From positions 227,519-291,518 of the forward strand of contig NZ_JAKRGA010000005.1 in NCBI RefSeq assembly GCF_022347785.1: a DNA stretch of 64,000 nucleotides. The letters run 5' to 3'. The position numbers were made by a program, and so were the translations under genes. This document shows, piece by piece, positions 48,474-58,377 of this stretch (position 1 is the first letter of the stretch; every line of letters begins with the position of its first letter). Source of the stretch: Psychrobium sp. MM17-31 (GTDB taxonomy: Bacteria > Pseudomonadota > Gammaproteobacteria > Enterobacterales > Psychrobiaceae). Under the pieces are notes generated by a model. The model did no database searches. It worked only from the letters and a program-made list of their open reading frames with translations, and was not told the origin of the DNA.

Positions 48474-50384
48474 TTAATCTGTCTTTTCGCCTTCTTGTTG
48501 CTGCTCATTGCGAAGGAAACCAGCAGCTTGCTCTTCTTGCGTATGGCCCAATTGTGATGGGTTATGGCGTGACGCTTCATTAACTTTTAAGATATTTTCA
48601 GCGTGTTGTAAGTCAACAGTATTGGTGAAACCAGCAATGTTTTCACGATCGCGTAAGAAACCTTTAATCTCATCAACAATGCTCGATAACTCGCTATCGT
48701 TTTTGTGCATCGACATCACGTAACGCGGCATTTCAATGTTCTGGCTACCGGCAGTTGCGAATGTGCTACTGGTAATACGTGAGCTAACAACCCATGGTGT
48801 AATCGACGACTTAACCACTACGTTTTCACTGCGGGTTGAATCGTGAATCGACATACCTGTAGAAATCTTAGATTCCGTAAAAGTACCATCGGTCTTCATG
48901 TACATCAGTAGCGAGTCAAATTGTAATTCAGCCCAGAAAACATTTGAGAAGTTTTCTAACATGCGGCCAATGGTTAATACGATTTGCCACATAAACAAGG
49001 TACTTAAGAAAGTAAAGGCGATTGCAGAACCATTTTCGATAATAGGCTGTAGCGATGCAATAACGGCATTTTCACTGCCACGAGTGCGCGGTGGATTAGC
49101 CATTAAATCTTTCACAAATTCAATCGCAGTACCGATTTGATCGGCTAAGCCAAAGAATAATAGAGAGGCAACAACCAGTAAGACTTGGCCAACAACAGTA
49201 CTGGCGTATCGAGCGCTCTTAAAAGCACCATCAACTTGGGCAGGTTTAAACTCAGGTTGAGTTTCAACTAATAGCTCACCAGAAAAAGACCCCTTGCCTT
49301 GGCTCTCTTCTTTTAGCGTTGGATCGAATGCGCGATAAGTACGATTTGGGATCTCTTTGTATCGACGATTTGCTAAAACGATGTTTTCGATGTTAATGAA
49401 AATTTCGTTCGGATGAACAGACTCTTGCAGGTTTTCACGAAACTCACTCACGTCAGTCACTGGCTTAGCGCTTTTAGTACGTACAGTAATCATGTAAAGC
49501 ACTAGCACACTAGTTAGCGCGCCCAAACCCAATAACAATAACAAACTAGGCCATGCCGAGAACATTTCAACGTTTTCAAACAAGCGAGCTGCTGTCGCCT
49601 GACCATTAGTTTTGCCATTAATAAATTGGTACAGAAAACCAATGATTACAGGGAATAAAATAGAGAACGCAATCACTTTTGCCAGACTGGCCGCACCTGC
49701 TGTTTGCAGTGTTTTAACGCGATCAATTCGTACCGCATTCGCAGAGCTGCGCCATGCACCCACTAGGTAAATTAGCAACAATAATGAGAAGGCAGGAATA
49801 ATAATATGACCCGCTTCACCCGCTAAGCCACTAGATGACACGAAGTAAGTTAAACCAAAGGCCACAAAAGCAACGATAGTGGTCACTAGTACTGAGACAA
49901 TTTCCTGCAAGATATTGCGAAATTGATACGGCAAGAAAATAAGCTTTGGAAAAATTGAGTGAACCAAACGCCCCATCCAGCCTTTAGGCTCGGTGAAGGT
50001 TACGTTTTTACGACCCATTAGCATCGACTCTAAATCAGCGCCTTTGTAAGCCAACGAACGCGACTTAGCTTCTAACTTAGCGTTATCAGCTTCACTTTGA
50101 GTAAAGTTGTAAGCAAGAGATGATGGTACCGAGCGACCCACGAAGAATTTGAATAAGAAAAATAGCCCCTTGCCTGCACGGCGCAAACCTGCGACTAATA
50201 ACAGCAAACCAACGATGGCGTAAATCCATGCCTGTGTCAGATCTTGTTCGATAATTGAAGTCGTTTTAAAGATGCTGTAAAGGCCAATTGCAGCGGTAAT
50301 AAAACCACCGATGGCGCGAATTACACCTTCTTGTTTAAACGGGTTCTTAATCCCTAAACCAGAGGAGCCAAAATCAAATGCCAT
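48474..50384 (-). CDS. Large membrane protein of unknown function
   Basis: 636 aa with about eight membrane segments in two groups (residues 22-70, 160-300, 385-470) and two soluble parts: an N-terminal ribbon near 100-150 and a C-terminal region after 480 with MSIHDSTRSENVVVKSSITP. The C-terminal tail is Gln/Glu-rich (EEQAAGFLRNEQQQEGEKTD). No family recognised. Sole gene between the DUF418 gene and the divergent oxidoreductase. Confidence 0.75.
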   Translation of the reverse strand: MAFDFGSSGLGIKNPFKQEGVIRAIGGFITAAIGLYSIFKTTSIIEQDLTQAWIYAIVGLLLLVAGLRRAGKGLFFLFKFFVGRSVPSSLAYNFTQSEADNAKLEAKSRSLAYKGADLESMLMGRKNVTFTEPKGWMGRLVHSIFPKLIFLPYQFRNILQEIVSVLVTTIVAFVAFGLTYFVSSSGLAGEAGHIIIPAFSLLLLIYLVGAWRSSANAVRIDRVKTLQTAGAASLAKVIAFSILFPVIIGFLYQFINGKTNGQATAARLFENVEMFSAWPSLLLLLGLGALTSVLVLYMITVRTKSAKPVTDVSEFRENLQESVHPNEIFINIENIVLANRRYKEIPNRTYRAFDPTLKEESQGKGSFSGELLVETQPEFKPAQVDGAFKSARYASTVVGQVLLVVASLLFFGLADQIGTAIEFVKDLMANPPRTRGSENAVIASLQPIIENGSAIAFTFLSTLFMWQIVLTIGRMLENFSNVFWAELQFDSLLMYMKTDGTFTESKISTGMSIHDSTRSENVVVKSSITPWVVSSRITSSTFATAGSQNIEMPRYVMSMHKNDSELSSIVDEIKGFLRDRENIAGFTNTVDLQHAENILKVNEASRHNPSQLGHTQEEQAAGFLRNEQQQEGEKTD

Positions 50385-50597
50385 TGAGTTATTCCTTAGC
50401 TAAAAAGTGATAAAAATGAAGTTATTATAATTGCCGATAAAATACAGCAATCGGGTGATTTAAACAATTGTACACAAGCATAAATACTGACTTTTTATTG
50501 AACGAGATTCAGTTTCAATTCACTTTGATTCTGATCAATAAGCCCCCTTTAAATTTGCGGTACTGTTAGGCTATCTTTTTCACTCTGGAATTTGGCC

Positions 50598-51644
50598 ATG
50601 GGCAAAGCGTCACCAACAACTCCTATCAAAACTGCACTAGTCGGTTTTGGTACTTCAGGCAAACACTTACACCTGCCGTTGTTGCAAGCCGATGCCAACT
50701 TTCAATTAGTTGCGGTATCGACTCATCGCTCTAATGTATCTAATGGCCTCCCGCGAGGCTGCAGTCAGCGCTCGTTTACTCAGGTCATTGACGATCCAAC
50801 GATTGAACTCGTAGTCATCGCCACACCTAATGACAGCCATTTTGACTTAGCTAAAAAGGCGCTTGAGCACGGTAAGCATGTGGTGGTTGAAAAACCTATT
50901 GCCTTAAAGAGTGAAAACGCGCAGATCCTAATTGAATTAGCCAAGAAACATGACCGTACCATTACCAGTTTTCACAATCGCTTGTGGGACTGTGATTTCT
51001 TAGCGATAAAATCAATTATCAACGATGAAAAGTTAGGGAAATTACACTCGTATTCTGCCCGTGTTGACCGCTATCAACCTAATGTCATTAGTAACTGGCG
51101 CGATAATCCACAGTTTGGCGGCGCGGTATGGGAGCTAGCACCTAACTTGATCGTGCAAATTCTTACCTTGTTTGGCAAACCACAAAGTGTCTTTGCAGAC
51201 GTATCTACTTTACGTGCCAAAGCAAAAGCACCAGACAACTTCTATTTGCGTTTAGCTTATCCAAAACTCAACGTTGAGATACGCACCAGCTCATTAGTTA
51301 AACATTCTGGCCCGCGCTTTGTGATCCACGGCGATTTGGGAAGTTTTATAAAACAAGGGATAGATCCGCAACACCAGCAGCTCAAAAAAGGTATCACTCC
51401 GTGTGACAATCAATTTGGCAAAGAACAAATTGATGATTGGGGCTCTTTATATACCAACAATAGCGATGAAGAAATCTTAGTACCTTCACCTGCTGGCGAC
51501 TATTGCGCTTTCTATCGCCACCTCTTTGATACCATTAGACACCAAGCACCGTTACCTTGTGACAATCAACTTGCCGTTGATATGGTGCAAATTATTGAAG
51601 CATCACAACAATCTAACGAATCGAAGCAAGTCGTTACGCTATAG
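50598..51644 (+). CDS. Gfo/Idh/MocA family NAD(P)-dependent oxidoreductase
   Basis: 348 aa from ATG 50598 (GGAA upstream; the TTG at 50592 adds two residues). N-terminal Rossmann VGFGTSGKHLHLPLL, conserved VVEKPIAL with the catalytic Lys, and a C-terminal substrate domain. Similar to the YdgJ-type group acting on sugars or polyols; substrate unknown. No sugar genes nearby. Confidence 0.88.
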   Translation: MGKASPTTPIKTALVGFGTSGKHLHLPLLQADANFQLVAVSTHRSNVSNGLPRGCSQRSFTQVIDDPTIELVVIATPNDSHFDLAKKALEHGKHVVVEKPIALKSENAQILIELAKKHDRTITSFHNRLWDCDFLAIKSIINDEKLGKLHSYSARVDRYQPNVISNWRDNPQFGGAVWELAPNLIVQILTLFGKPQSVFADVSTLRAKAKAPDNFYLRLAYPKLNVEIRTSSLVKHSGPRFVIHGDLGSFIKQGIDPQHQQLKKGITPCDNQFGKEQIDDWGSLYTNNSDEEILVPSPAGDYCAFYRHLFDTIRHQAPLPCDNQLAVDMVQIIEASQQSNESKQVVTL

Positions 51645-51756
51645 TTTTTTGGCGAAAAAAATCGCCATAAAATTTGCGTTAGCTCTCATGTAATTAGTAG
51701 AGTGAGGCAGAGTGCTATGTTATAGTATCACGCTGTTTTGTTAACGTTCTTTATTA

Positions 51757-53475
51757 ATGATTTTACTACTGAGCATACTGGCGCTGTTAATCGGCCCTTT
51801 GCTATTCAACTACACAAGTAAACATGCCAAGATGCTCGACCTGTTCGACGGATTCATCTTTGTGGTTATCGGTGGTTTAGTCATTTTCCACATCTTGCCT
51901 GAGGCTATTGAAACCGTTGGCTTGTGGAGCATTCTATTTGTTGGGCTTGGATTACTTGGCCCCAGCTTAGCAGAGCACTTTTTTCACAAAGCTGCCGCGT
52001 TAACTCACAAATCAACCTTAATCCTTGGCGTATTCGGGCTAGTTGCCCACAGCCTCACCGATGGCACAGCGTTAGTTGAAGACCCCACGTTTGATCAACT
52101 CACTTTAATCATTGCCGTTATCGCTCATCGTCTGCCCGTCGGCCTAACCGTTTGGTGGTTGTTGCGCCCTCACTTTGGCAAAGGTATCGCTTTAATAGTG
52201 TTAGCACTAATGGCCATTGGTACAGCCGTTGGCTCAGTAATGAGTGAACAACTGCTGCCACAAGTTAACGCACAAACGGTAGCATTGTTAGAGAGCTTTA
52301 TCGCGGGTTCTGTTCTACACGTGGTATTCCACCGTCCTTATGCCGAACATCACCACGGCGAAACCAACGCCGCAACTCAATTCGATGGTTTAGGCTCGCT
52401 GTTAGGGGTGATTTGTTTAGTGATAATTTTGATGACCGGGCACGAACACGACAATGCTGAGGCGCATCAACAATTAGATTTATTGGTTGAATTAGCGTTA
52501 ATGCTATCGCCGTTTTTACTTGCCGCGTATTTCCTATCAAGCGTTACCAAGCTGCTATTTTCAGACAGTTATTCCATTAACGTTGCCACTGAAAAGCCAA
52601 GTAAATCACAAACATTACGCGGTGCATTACTCGGCTTGCCACTACCATTTTGTATTCCAGACGCCACTAAGGCCTATAAGCTGCTGCAAAAACAAGGGAC
52701 TAATGCCACCATGGCGTTAGCATTTTTAGTATCTGCGCCAATTTTAGGCTTTGAATCGCTACTCGTTTCTCTGCCACTACTTGGAATCGAGACCACCGCC
52801 GTTCGATTAGCCTGTGCCCTCATTATTATCATTTGTATTGCGCTAATGCTGGCGCGCTTCATTCCATCACAACCACCGGTGAAGGCTGAAAAACAGGATG
52901 AAATTGCCAACAAACTTAAGCATGCACTGCGTCATGGCTACGAGCATCTACTCGATCACACAGCGCCTTGGCTAATGGTTGGTTTAGTACTGGCAACTTT
53001 ACTTACTTTTGGACAGCATCAAGCCCAGTGGTATGACATTTTGCTAGTTGCCGCTATCGCACTGCCATTTAGACTTTGCGCCACGGGCATAACGCCTTTA
53101 GCGGCCGCCATGTTAATTAGTGGCTGGAGTCCAGGTAGCGCATTAACGCTACTATTGATTGGTCCAGCCATTAATATCGAACTCTTGAAGTTTATTGCTC
53201 ATCGCCACGGCTACAAATTAGCTTGGGCATTTAGCATTTTACTGCCGAGTATTGTGATTGGCTTAGGATATACGGTAGATGCGACACTTAGCTTATCAGT
53301 GCCGCAATTATTGGATATTGACCACGCTTCAGAAACCAATTTATTTGAAGTGATTTGCTTAGCAATTATCTTAACCTTGATTTCTTGGTCATTGCTGAGA
53401 CGCGGTGCACGTGCTTTTGTAGCAGAACTATTGCCTAAGTTCGAGCTATTTAGCCACAAGCACCATCATCACTAG
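51757..53475 (+). CDS. ZIP-like transporter fused to a YraQ/DUF318-type permease, His-rich tail
   Basis: 572 aa, many membrane helices. The N-terminal part (1-230) has ZIP-type histidine motifs (FHILPEA, AHSLTDG, AHRLP, LHVVFHRPYAEHHH). The C-terminal part (260-572) has the YraQ permease repeats (LGLPLPFCIPDA, LVSAPILGFESLLVSL, then FRLCATGITPLAA). The last residues are HKHHHH. A metal-ion role is suggested by the histidines, with zinc as a guess. The ATG at 51757 lacks a clear SD. Confidence 0.8.
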   Translation: MILLLSILALLIGPLLFNYTSKHAKMLDLFDGFIFVVIGGLVIFHILPEAIETVGLWSILFVGLGLLGPSLAEHFFHKAAALTHKSTLILGVFGLVAHSLTDGTALVEDPTFDQLTLIIAVIAHRLPVGLTVWWLLRPHFGKGIALIVLALMAIGTAVGSVMSEQLLPQVNAQTVALLESFIAGSVLHVVFHRPYAEHHHGETNAATQFDGLGSLLGVICLVIILMTGHEHDNAEAHQQLDLLVELALMLSPFLLAAYFLSSVTKLLFSDSYSINVATEKPSKSQTLRGALLGLPLPFCIPDATKAYKLLQKQGTNATMALAFLVSAPILGFESLLVSLPLLGIETTAVRLACALIIIICIALMLARFIPSQPPVKAEKQDEIANKLKHALRHGYEHLLDHTAPWLMVGLVLATLLTFGQHQAQWYDILLVAAIALPFRLCATGITPLAAAMLISGWSPGSALTLLLIGPAINIELLKFIAHRHGYKLAWAFSILLPSIVIGLGYTVDATLSLSVPQLLDIDHASETNLFEVICLAIILTLISWSLLRRGARAFVAELLPKFELFSHKHHHH

Positions 53476-53485
53476 GCCCTAACAC

Positions 53486-53908
53486 TTAAGCGTTAAAACC
53501 TAGCTTATTTGCAAGTATTGATTGAATGCGAGACTGACGCGTCACTAATTCTGTTTCCGAGAAAGGTACGGCATCACCTACCCCCCAAATTGGTCCCGGC
53601 CAAGTGCCATCATCACTAAAACGTACCACGTGATGCACGTGCAGTTGTGACACCACATTACCAAGTGCCGCGACATTCATACTCTCGCCATGAAACTCCG
53701 TCATTAACGCCTGAGCTAAGGTCGAAGATTCCTCACACAACTGTTGCTGCAGCTCAGCACTCAACTGATAACTCTCAGTAATGTTGGCAACCTTAGGCAC
53801 CAAAATACACCACGGATAACGACTATCTCTACTCATTAACACTACCGACAACGGAAAATGACCAACTACCACAGTATCCTTGGCCAAGCGCGCATCTAGT
53901 TCAAACAT
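53486..53908 (-). CDS. HIT-family protein
   Basis: 140 aa. HIT motif QLHVHHVVRF replaces the first His by Gln, as in a known HIT subgroup of nucleotide hydrolases. Convergent with the permease fusion. Confidence 0.87.
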   Translation of the reverse strand: MFELDARLAKDTVVVGHFPLSVVLMSRDSRYPWCILVPKVANITESYQLSAELQQQLCEESSTLAQALMTEFHGESMNVAALGNVVSQLHVHHVVRFSDDGTWPGPIWGVGDAVPFSETELVTRQSRIQSILANKLGFNA

Positions 53909-54031
53909 CTAACACCCTAAATTTATTACACATTATTTTTAAGTAACCCAGCCGTCACACAACTGACATCTATTTGTCATATAGATCGCACCATAATAGT
54001 GCTCACGTATGTAAAACAACGGATTTATCAT

Positions 54032-55975
54032 ATGAAAATAGCCACTCTGTCCAAACTATCAACCAGCCTGCTGTTTGTGATCGCAATTGCGCTGGCGGCG
54101 ACTCTTTGGTGGAGTGCTAACACCTTACACGAACACGATGTTCGCCAACAATCTTTTCTGAAAATCCGTCAGCAATTTAGCATCGATATTCAACGCATTA
54201 TCGCCAATTACCTCAATAGTGGCGACGCCACTAAACTCACGATAGCCGAAGAAAAACTCGCGAGCATTGAAGAATCTCTGAATCAATTTTCAAACGACAG
54301 CGATACCTTACTGCCGTTAGTTAGCCAGCTCAATACCGATATCAAACACAAATACCGCGCCGCAGGTAAACTTAGTGGTAACGAACAGCAAATATTGATG
54401 CATGCCGAACAAGAGGTGTTCTCAATCGGCGTAAGTGTTGAAAATTACCTGCTCGACCACACCAAAGAGCACACCAAGGAAGTGATGGATTACACCCATG
54501 CTTTGTCTGAATTAATCTCATTGAGCTTTTTACAATCTTCGCAGCGACAAAAATATTTCGAGAGTCGTTCAGAAAAAATCCTTAACTACATCAAACAAAT
54601 CAATGAACAGCAAAAAGCACTACTGAAAAAACTCAATGGTATTGAAGCTTATGGGGCCACGGATACAACTAGCATCATTGACGAAGACGACGATCCATTA
54701 TCAGCACTCGAAGACGATGAAGAAGAAAACGTGCTCGAAGAGCAGATGAGTGAACTTAGTGATTTACTCAACCGTTACCCTCGAGAACTCGCAAAAACAG
54801 AACAAAACATGCGATCACAAATCGCCATTATCGATGAGCTAAATAGCGTGTTAGCAACCATAGACGGTGAGCTTGAACAGCTTGGCTTAGCCATTACAAA
54901 CGAGCAAGAAGCCGTCAAGCAACAAGTTAATATCGTGCAAGCCGTAATCACCGCAATACTTATCATCTTTGGCTTATTAGCGTGGATTTTCCAACGCAAG
55001 CACATCTTATTGCCACTTAAAAAGCTCAACATCGGCTTTAGCCAACTGGTCGACAGCCAATTAAGCCAGCCGCTCGATTTAGCAGATAACGGTTCTGAAG
55101 TTGGCGATATCGCAAGTAAATTTAATCTATTACTCGAACGAACCGAACAAGAACAACATCAAAAAGAGCAGCAACTTAACACAGTGCAACAAGAACTCTC
55201 TGGATTACTAAGCGAATTTGAAGGGGTAAGTGCGCACATTAGTGATGGTGTTAACGATGTAGAACACGCTCAAATATTAATGTCACAAGTCAAAGAGTTA
55301 GCCGATGATGTCGATGCAAGTTCGGTGCAAATTCAAGAGTCAGCTTCATCGACAGTAACTGCAATGGACGAAAGTCAGCAACGGGTACAGCAGGTAATAG
55401 CCTCAACTCAATCTGCTAGTAAAGCGATAGAAAACAGCAAAAACTCGATTGAAGCACTGCTATCATCAGTTAATAGCGCCACGACTATCATCGATGTCAT
55501 TAGTAATATCTCAGAGCAAACCAATTTACTTGCCCTCAATGCCGCCATTGAAGCGGCTCGCGCTGGAGAGCATGGTCGCGGGTTTGCGGTAGTGGCCGAT
55601 GAAGTCCGTCAGTTATCGATTAAGACTCAGCAGTCACTCGAAGATATTCTATTAATAATGAAGCAACTTAAAACGTCATCTAATGAACTCGCAACAGATG
55701 TCACCAAGATGAGCGAAACTACAAAGCAACAATATCAAGATTCCCATTCATTGCTTAATATGACACAGCAAGTAAGTGAACAAACTAAGTCTTCACTTTC
55801 TGCAGCGCAAGGTGGCGTGGCCAATGCCAGTAATCAACGCCGTAACATCCTAGAATTCAATCAACTGATGGATAAACTCAAACAAAGTAGCGAGCGATCT
55901 TCTAATACCAGCCAATCGATGGTGCAACAGTTATCAACGCAGATCACCCGTATCGTCGCCACCTTTAATAATTAA
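54032..55975 (+). CDS. Methyl-accepting chemotaxis protein
   Basis: 647 aa from ATG 54032; a GTG at 53999 is less likely. Membrane helices at about 10-30 and 300-322 enclose a helical periplasmic sensor with a long acidic loop ([15 protein letters not shown]). Then HAMP and the signalling domain, whose hairpin tip reads [19 protein letters not shown]. No CheR pentapeptide at the end. Senses an unknown ligand for chemotaxis. Confidence 0.93.
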   Translation: MKIATLSKLSTSLLFVIAIALAATLWWSANTLHEHDVRQQSFLKIRQQFSIDIQRIIANYLNSGDATKLTIAEEKLASIEESLNQFSNDSDTLLPLVSQLNTDIKHKYRAAGKLSGNEQQILMHAEQEVFSIGVSVENYLLDHTKEHTKEVMDYTHALSELISLSFLQSSQRQKYFESRSEKILNYIKQINEQQKALLKKLNGIEAYGATDTTSIIDEDDDPLSALEDDEEENVLEEQMSELSDLLNRYPRELAKTEQNMRSQIAIIDELNSVLATIDGELEQLGLAITNEQEAVKQQVNIVQAVITAILIIFGLLAWIFQRKHILLPLKKLNIGFSQLVDSQLSQPLDLADNGSEVGDIASKFNLLLERTEQEQHQKEQQLNTVQQELSGLLSEFEGVSAHISDGVNDVEHAQILMSQVKELADDVDASSVQIQESASSTVTAMDESQQRVQQVIASTQSASKAIENSKNSIEALLSSVNSATTIIDVISNISEQTNLLALNAAIEAARAGEHGRGFAVVADEVRQLSIKTQQSLEDILLIMKQLKTSSNELATDVTKMSETTKQQYQDSHSLLNMTQQVSEQTKSSLSAAQGGVANASNQRRNILEFNQLMDKLKQSSERSSNTSQSMVQQLSTQITRIVATFNN

Positions 55976-56057
55976 ACTGAACTCAGGTTAATTAGGCTTT
56001 CAAGAAACAGGTTTTACAGACTGGCTATAACTTAGACGATTTACGACTAACGAATGG

Positions 56058-56101
56058 TTGAATTTTCTGCTGCCAAACCTATTATGGCAGTATAGACGTC
56101 T
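56058..56101 (+). promoter_or_regulatory. metY promoter with MetJ-box candidate
   Basis: TTGAAT (56058-56063), 16-bp spacer, TATTAT (56080-56085), start expected near 56092; AGACGTCT, a perfect E. coli-type MetJ box, at 56094-56101. Only one perfect box is seen, whereas MetJ usually needs two or more in tandem. Confidence 0.6.
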
Positions 56102-56121
56102 AAAAAATAAAGGAAGTTGCC

Positions 56122-57399
56122 ATGAAACCAGAAACGCTCGCCATCCACGCCGGATATTCACCAGAAGACACTACTAAAGCTGTTGCGGTGCCGATTTACC
56201 AAACCTCTAGTTACGCATTCGATAACACTCAGCACGGTGCCGATCTCTTTGACTTAAAAGTAGAAGGTAATATCTACACCCGTATTGGCAACCCAACTCA
56301 AGCGGTTTTAGAACAACGCGTTGCCGCGCTAGAAGGTGGAATTGCCGCGTTAGCAATGGCTTCAGGTATGGCGGCGATTACCGCAACTATTCAAACACTA
56401 GCCAGTGTTGGTGACAATATTATTAGTATTAGCAAATTATACGGCGGCACCTACAATCTGTTTGCCCATACGCTACCAAAACAAGGTATTGAAGTACGCT
56501 TCGTCGCCCATGATGACTTTGACGCGTTAGAGCAACTTATTGACGATAACACCAAAGCAGTATTCTGTGAGTCTATTGGTAATCCATCAGGTAATATCGC
56601 CGATATTGAAAAACTAGCCACTATTGCCCATCGCCACGGTGTTCCACTAGTGGTTGATCACACAGTAGGCACACCAGCATTATGCCGACCATTTGAACAT
56701 GGTGCAGATATCGTCGTGCACTCGCTAACCAAATACATTGGCGGTCACGGTACTTCAATCGGCGGTATTATCGTTGATTCAGGTAACTTCCCTTGGGGCG
56801 ATCACCCGCAGCGCTTTGAACAGCTCAATACACCAGATCCTTCTTATCACGGTGTTAATTACGTCGAAACCTTCGCTGCCGCAGCCTTTATCGCCCGCGC
56901 TCGCGTCGTGCCGCTTCGCAACATGGGGGCTGCTATCACGCCATTTAATGCGTTCCAAATTATGCAGGGCCTAGAAACGCTAAGTCTACGCATGGAGCGC
57001 CATACCGAAAACGCCCAAAAAGTGGCTGAGTTTTTAGAGAATCACGAAGCGGTATCTTGGGTAAATTATGCGGGGTTATCTAGCTCACCAGATCACGAAC
57101 TGGCGCAGAAATACTATAACGGTAAACCGAGCGCCATTCTTAGTTTTGGCATCAAAGGTGGCGAAGCATCCGGCGCGAAATTTATCGATGCACTGGAGCT
57201 TGTCACTCGCTTAGTTAACATTGGCGACGCCAAATCTCTAGCCTGTCATCCGGCATCGACAACGCATCGCCAGTTAAACGCCGAAGAATTGGAAAAGTCG
57301 GGTGTAAAACAAGAAATGGTGCGCCTGTCGATTGGTATTGAACACATCGACGATATCCTTGCCGATATCGAGCAAGCTTTGGTAGCAAGCCAAGATTAA
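56122..57399 (+). CDS. metY: O-acetylhomoserine sulfhydrylase (O-acetylhomoserine aminocarboxypropyltransferase)
   Basis: 425 aa. PLP Lys204 in HSLTKYIGGHG, N-terminal TRIGNPTQAVLEQRVAALEG and C-terminal CHPASTTHRQL as in MetY. Makes homocysteine from O-acetylhomoserine and sulfide. Length fits MetY (about 430). A terminator follows. Confidence 0.94.
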   Translation: MKPETLAIHAGYSPEDTTKAVAVPIYQTSSYAFDNTQHGADLFDLKVEGNIYTRIGNPTQAVLEQRVAALEGGIAALAMASGMAAITATIQTLASVGDNIISISKLYGGTYNLFAHTLPKQGIEVRFVAHDDFDALEQLIDDNTKAVFCESIGNPSGNIADIEKLATIAHRHGVPLVVDHTVGTPALCRPFEHGADIVVHSLTKYIGGHGTSIGGIIVDSGNFPWGDHPQRFEQLNTPDPSYHGVNYVETFAAAAFIARARVVPLRNMGAAITPFNAFQIMQGLETLSLRMERHTENAQKVAEFLENHEAVSWVNYAGLSSSPDHELAQKYYNGKPSAILSFGIKGGEASGAKFIDALELVTRLVNIGDAKSLACHPASTTHRQLNAEELEKSGVKQEMVRLSIGIEHIDDILADIEQALVASQD

Positions 57400-57410
57400 A
57401 ACCTAATCTC

Positions 57411-57443
57411 AAAAAAACCTCTATTCACTATAGAGGTTTTTTT
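57411..57443. terminator. Bidirectional terminator between metY and the HxlR gene
   Basis: AAAAAAACCTCTAT/ATAGAGGTTTTTTT, perfect 14-bp stem, 5-base loop. The right part lies inside the last codons of the HxlR gene, whose stop is at 57421-57423. Confidence 0.9.
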
Positions 57444-57744
57444 GTGCCCAATCCGCCATAGAATCCAATACCGGATAGAGCGACTTTCCGGTTGCCGTCA
57501 AACTGTACTCGACACGCGGTGGCACCTCAGGGTACACCTCGCGATGCACGAATCCATCAGCTTCTAATTCTTTCAGTTGCGCCGTTAACACCTTTTGTGA
57601 AATGCCCGGCAACAATCGACTTAGCGCGCTAAAACGAACAACATTTTGCTCTTTTAAATTAGCAATTATCAGTAATTTCCACTTACCGCCAATCGACTCT
57701 AACATTTTTTGTAATGGGCATTTTTCTTGAGAATCACTAATCAT
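57421..57744 (-). CDS. HxlR-family winged-helix regulator
   Basis: 107 aa. Cys9 in KCPLQKMLESIGGKWKLLII, the typical HxlR start, with a winged helix VRFSALSRLLPGISQKVLTA and RVEYSLTATGKSLYPVLDSM. The N-terminal Cys may sense electrophiles or oxidants, as in YodB/QorR. Divergent from the SnoaL gene; probable repressor of it. Ends inside the shared terminator. Confidence 0.92.
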   Translation of the reverse strand: MISDSQEKCPLQKMLESIGGKWKLLIIANLKEQNVVRFSALSRLLPGISQKVLTAQLKELEADGFVHREVYPEVPPRVEYSLTATGKSLYPVLDSMADWAQKNLYSE

Positions 57745-57765
57745 AAAATTCTTACCTTTAGGTTA

Positions 57766-57784
57766 GTACCGCACTTTTTGGTAC
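57766..57784. promoter_or_regulatory. HxlR operator-like site
   Basis: GTACC-N9-GGTAC in the divergent region, with added ACC-TTTA-GGT arms at 57754-57763. Position between the HxlR gene and SnoaL gene suggests control by the HxlR protein. Confidence 0.5.
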
Positions 57785-57858
57785 CTACTTACATTTTGTA
57801 ACTAAGGTGATTATAGTGCTCAGCAATTAAACAAGTAAACCATTATTAGGAGACAATT

Positions 57859-58338
57859 ATGTCAATGAAAAAAGTTACCTTAGTGATAATGACAATTGCA
57901 GCACTGTTCAGCGCTACTAGCTATGCACAAACGCCGCAAAAGCTGATGCACGAGTTTTATCAGATTGCCGATGCCAAGCCTTTTGACGCCAAAAAGCTAC
58001 GTATCTTCTTCGATGATAACTTCGTTGATCACGATAGCCACGATCCGAGCAAACCAAGCAGTGCAGACGATGTAGTAGCACTATTTGGAATGCTAGCGGC
58101 TGCTGCACCTGACTCACGACATGACATCACCTTTATCAAGAGTGTTGATGGCAATAAGGCACTAGTACGCTGGAAATTTGTTGGCACCCAAACTGCGCCA
58201 TTATTTGGTGCGCCAGCGTCTAATAAGCGATTCGACATCGCCGGCATGGAGCTTTGGGAATTTAAAAACGGAAAGATTTCTGGCTTATGGCATGTCGAAG
58301 AGTTAATGAAATTATTCGAGCAAATCTCAGTTAATTAA
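57859..58338 (+). CDS. Secreted SnoaL-like (ester cyclase-type) protein
   Basis: 159 aa with signal peptide (cut near SYAQ). NTF2-like SnoaL domain: DHDSHDPSKPSSADDVVALF, then ELWEFKNGKISGLWHVEELM. May be an enzyme or a binding protein; the exact role is not known. SD GGAGAC precedes the ATG. Probably controlled by the HxlR regulator. Confidence 0.83.
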   Translation: MSMKKVTLVIMTIAALFSATSYAQTPQKLMHEFYQIADAKPFDAKKLRIFFDDNFVDHDSHDPSKPSSADDVVALFGMLAAAAPDSRHDITFIKSVDGNKALVRWKFVGTQTAPLFGAPASNKRFDIAGMELWEFKNGKISGLWHVEELMKLFEQISVN

Positions 58339-58344
58339 GCGGCT

Positions 58345-58377
58345 AAACAGCAAGTACTTAGACAGTGCTTGCTGTTT
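58345..58377. terminator. Convergent hairpin between SnoaL and CPBP genes
   Basis: AAACAGCAAGTAC/GTGCTTGCTGTTT with 12 of 13 pairs, 7-base loop, no T-run. Its right half lies in the end of the CPBP gene. Confidence 0.45.

Noticed and set aside
51651..51666. Hairpin GGCGA-AAAAAA-TCGCC after the Gfo/Idh/MocA gene
   Set aside because: The stem is only 5 bp with no following T-run on the plus strand, too weak to call a terminator.
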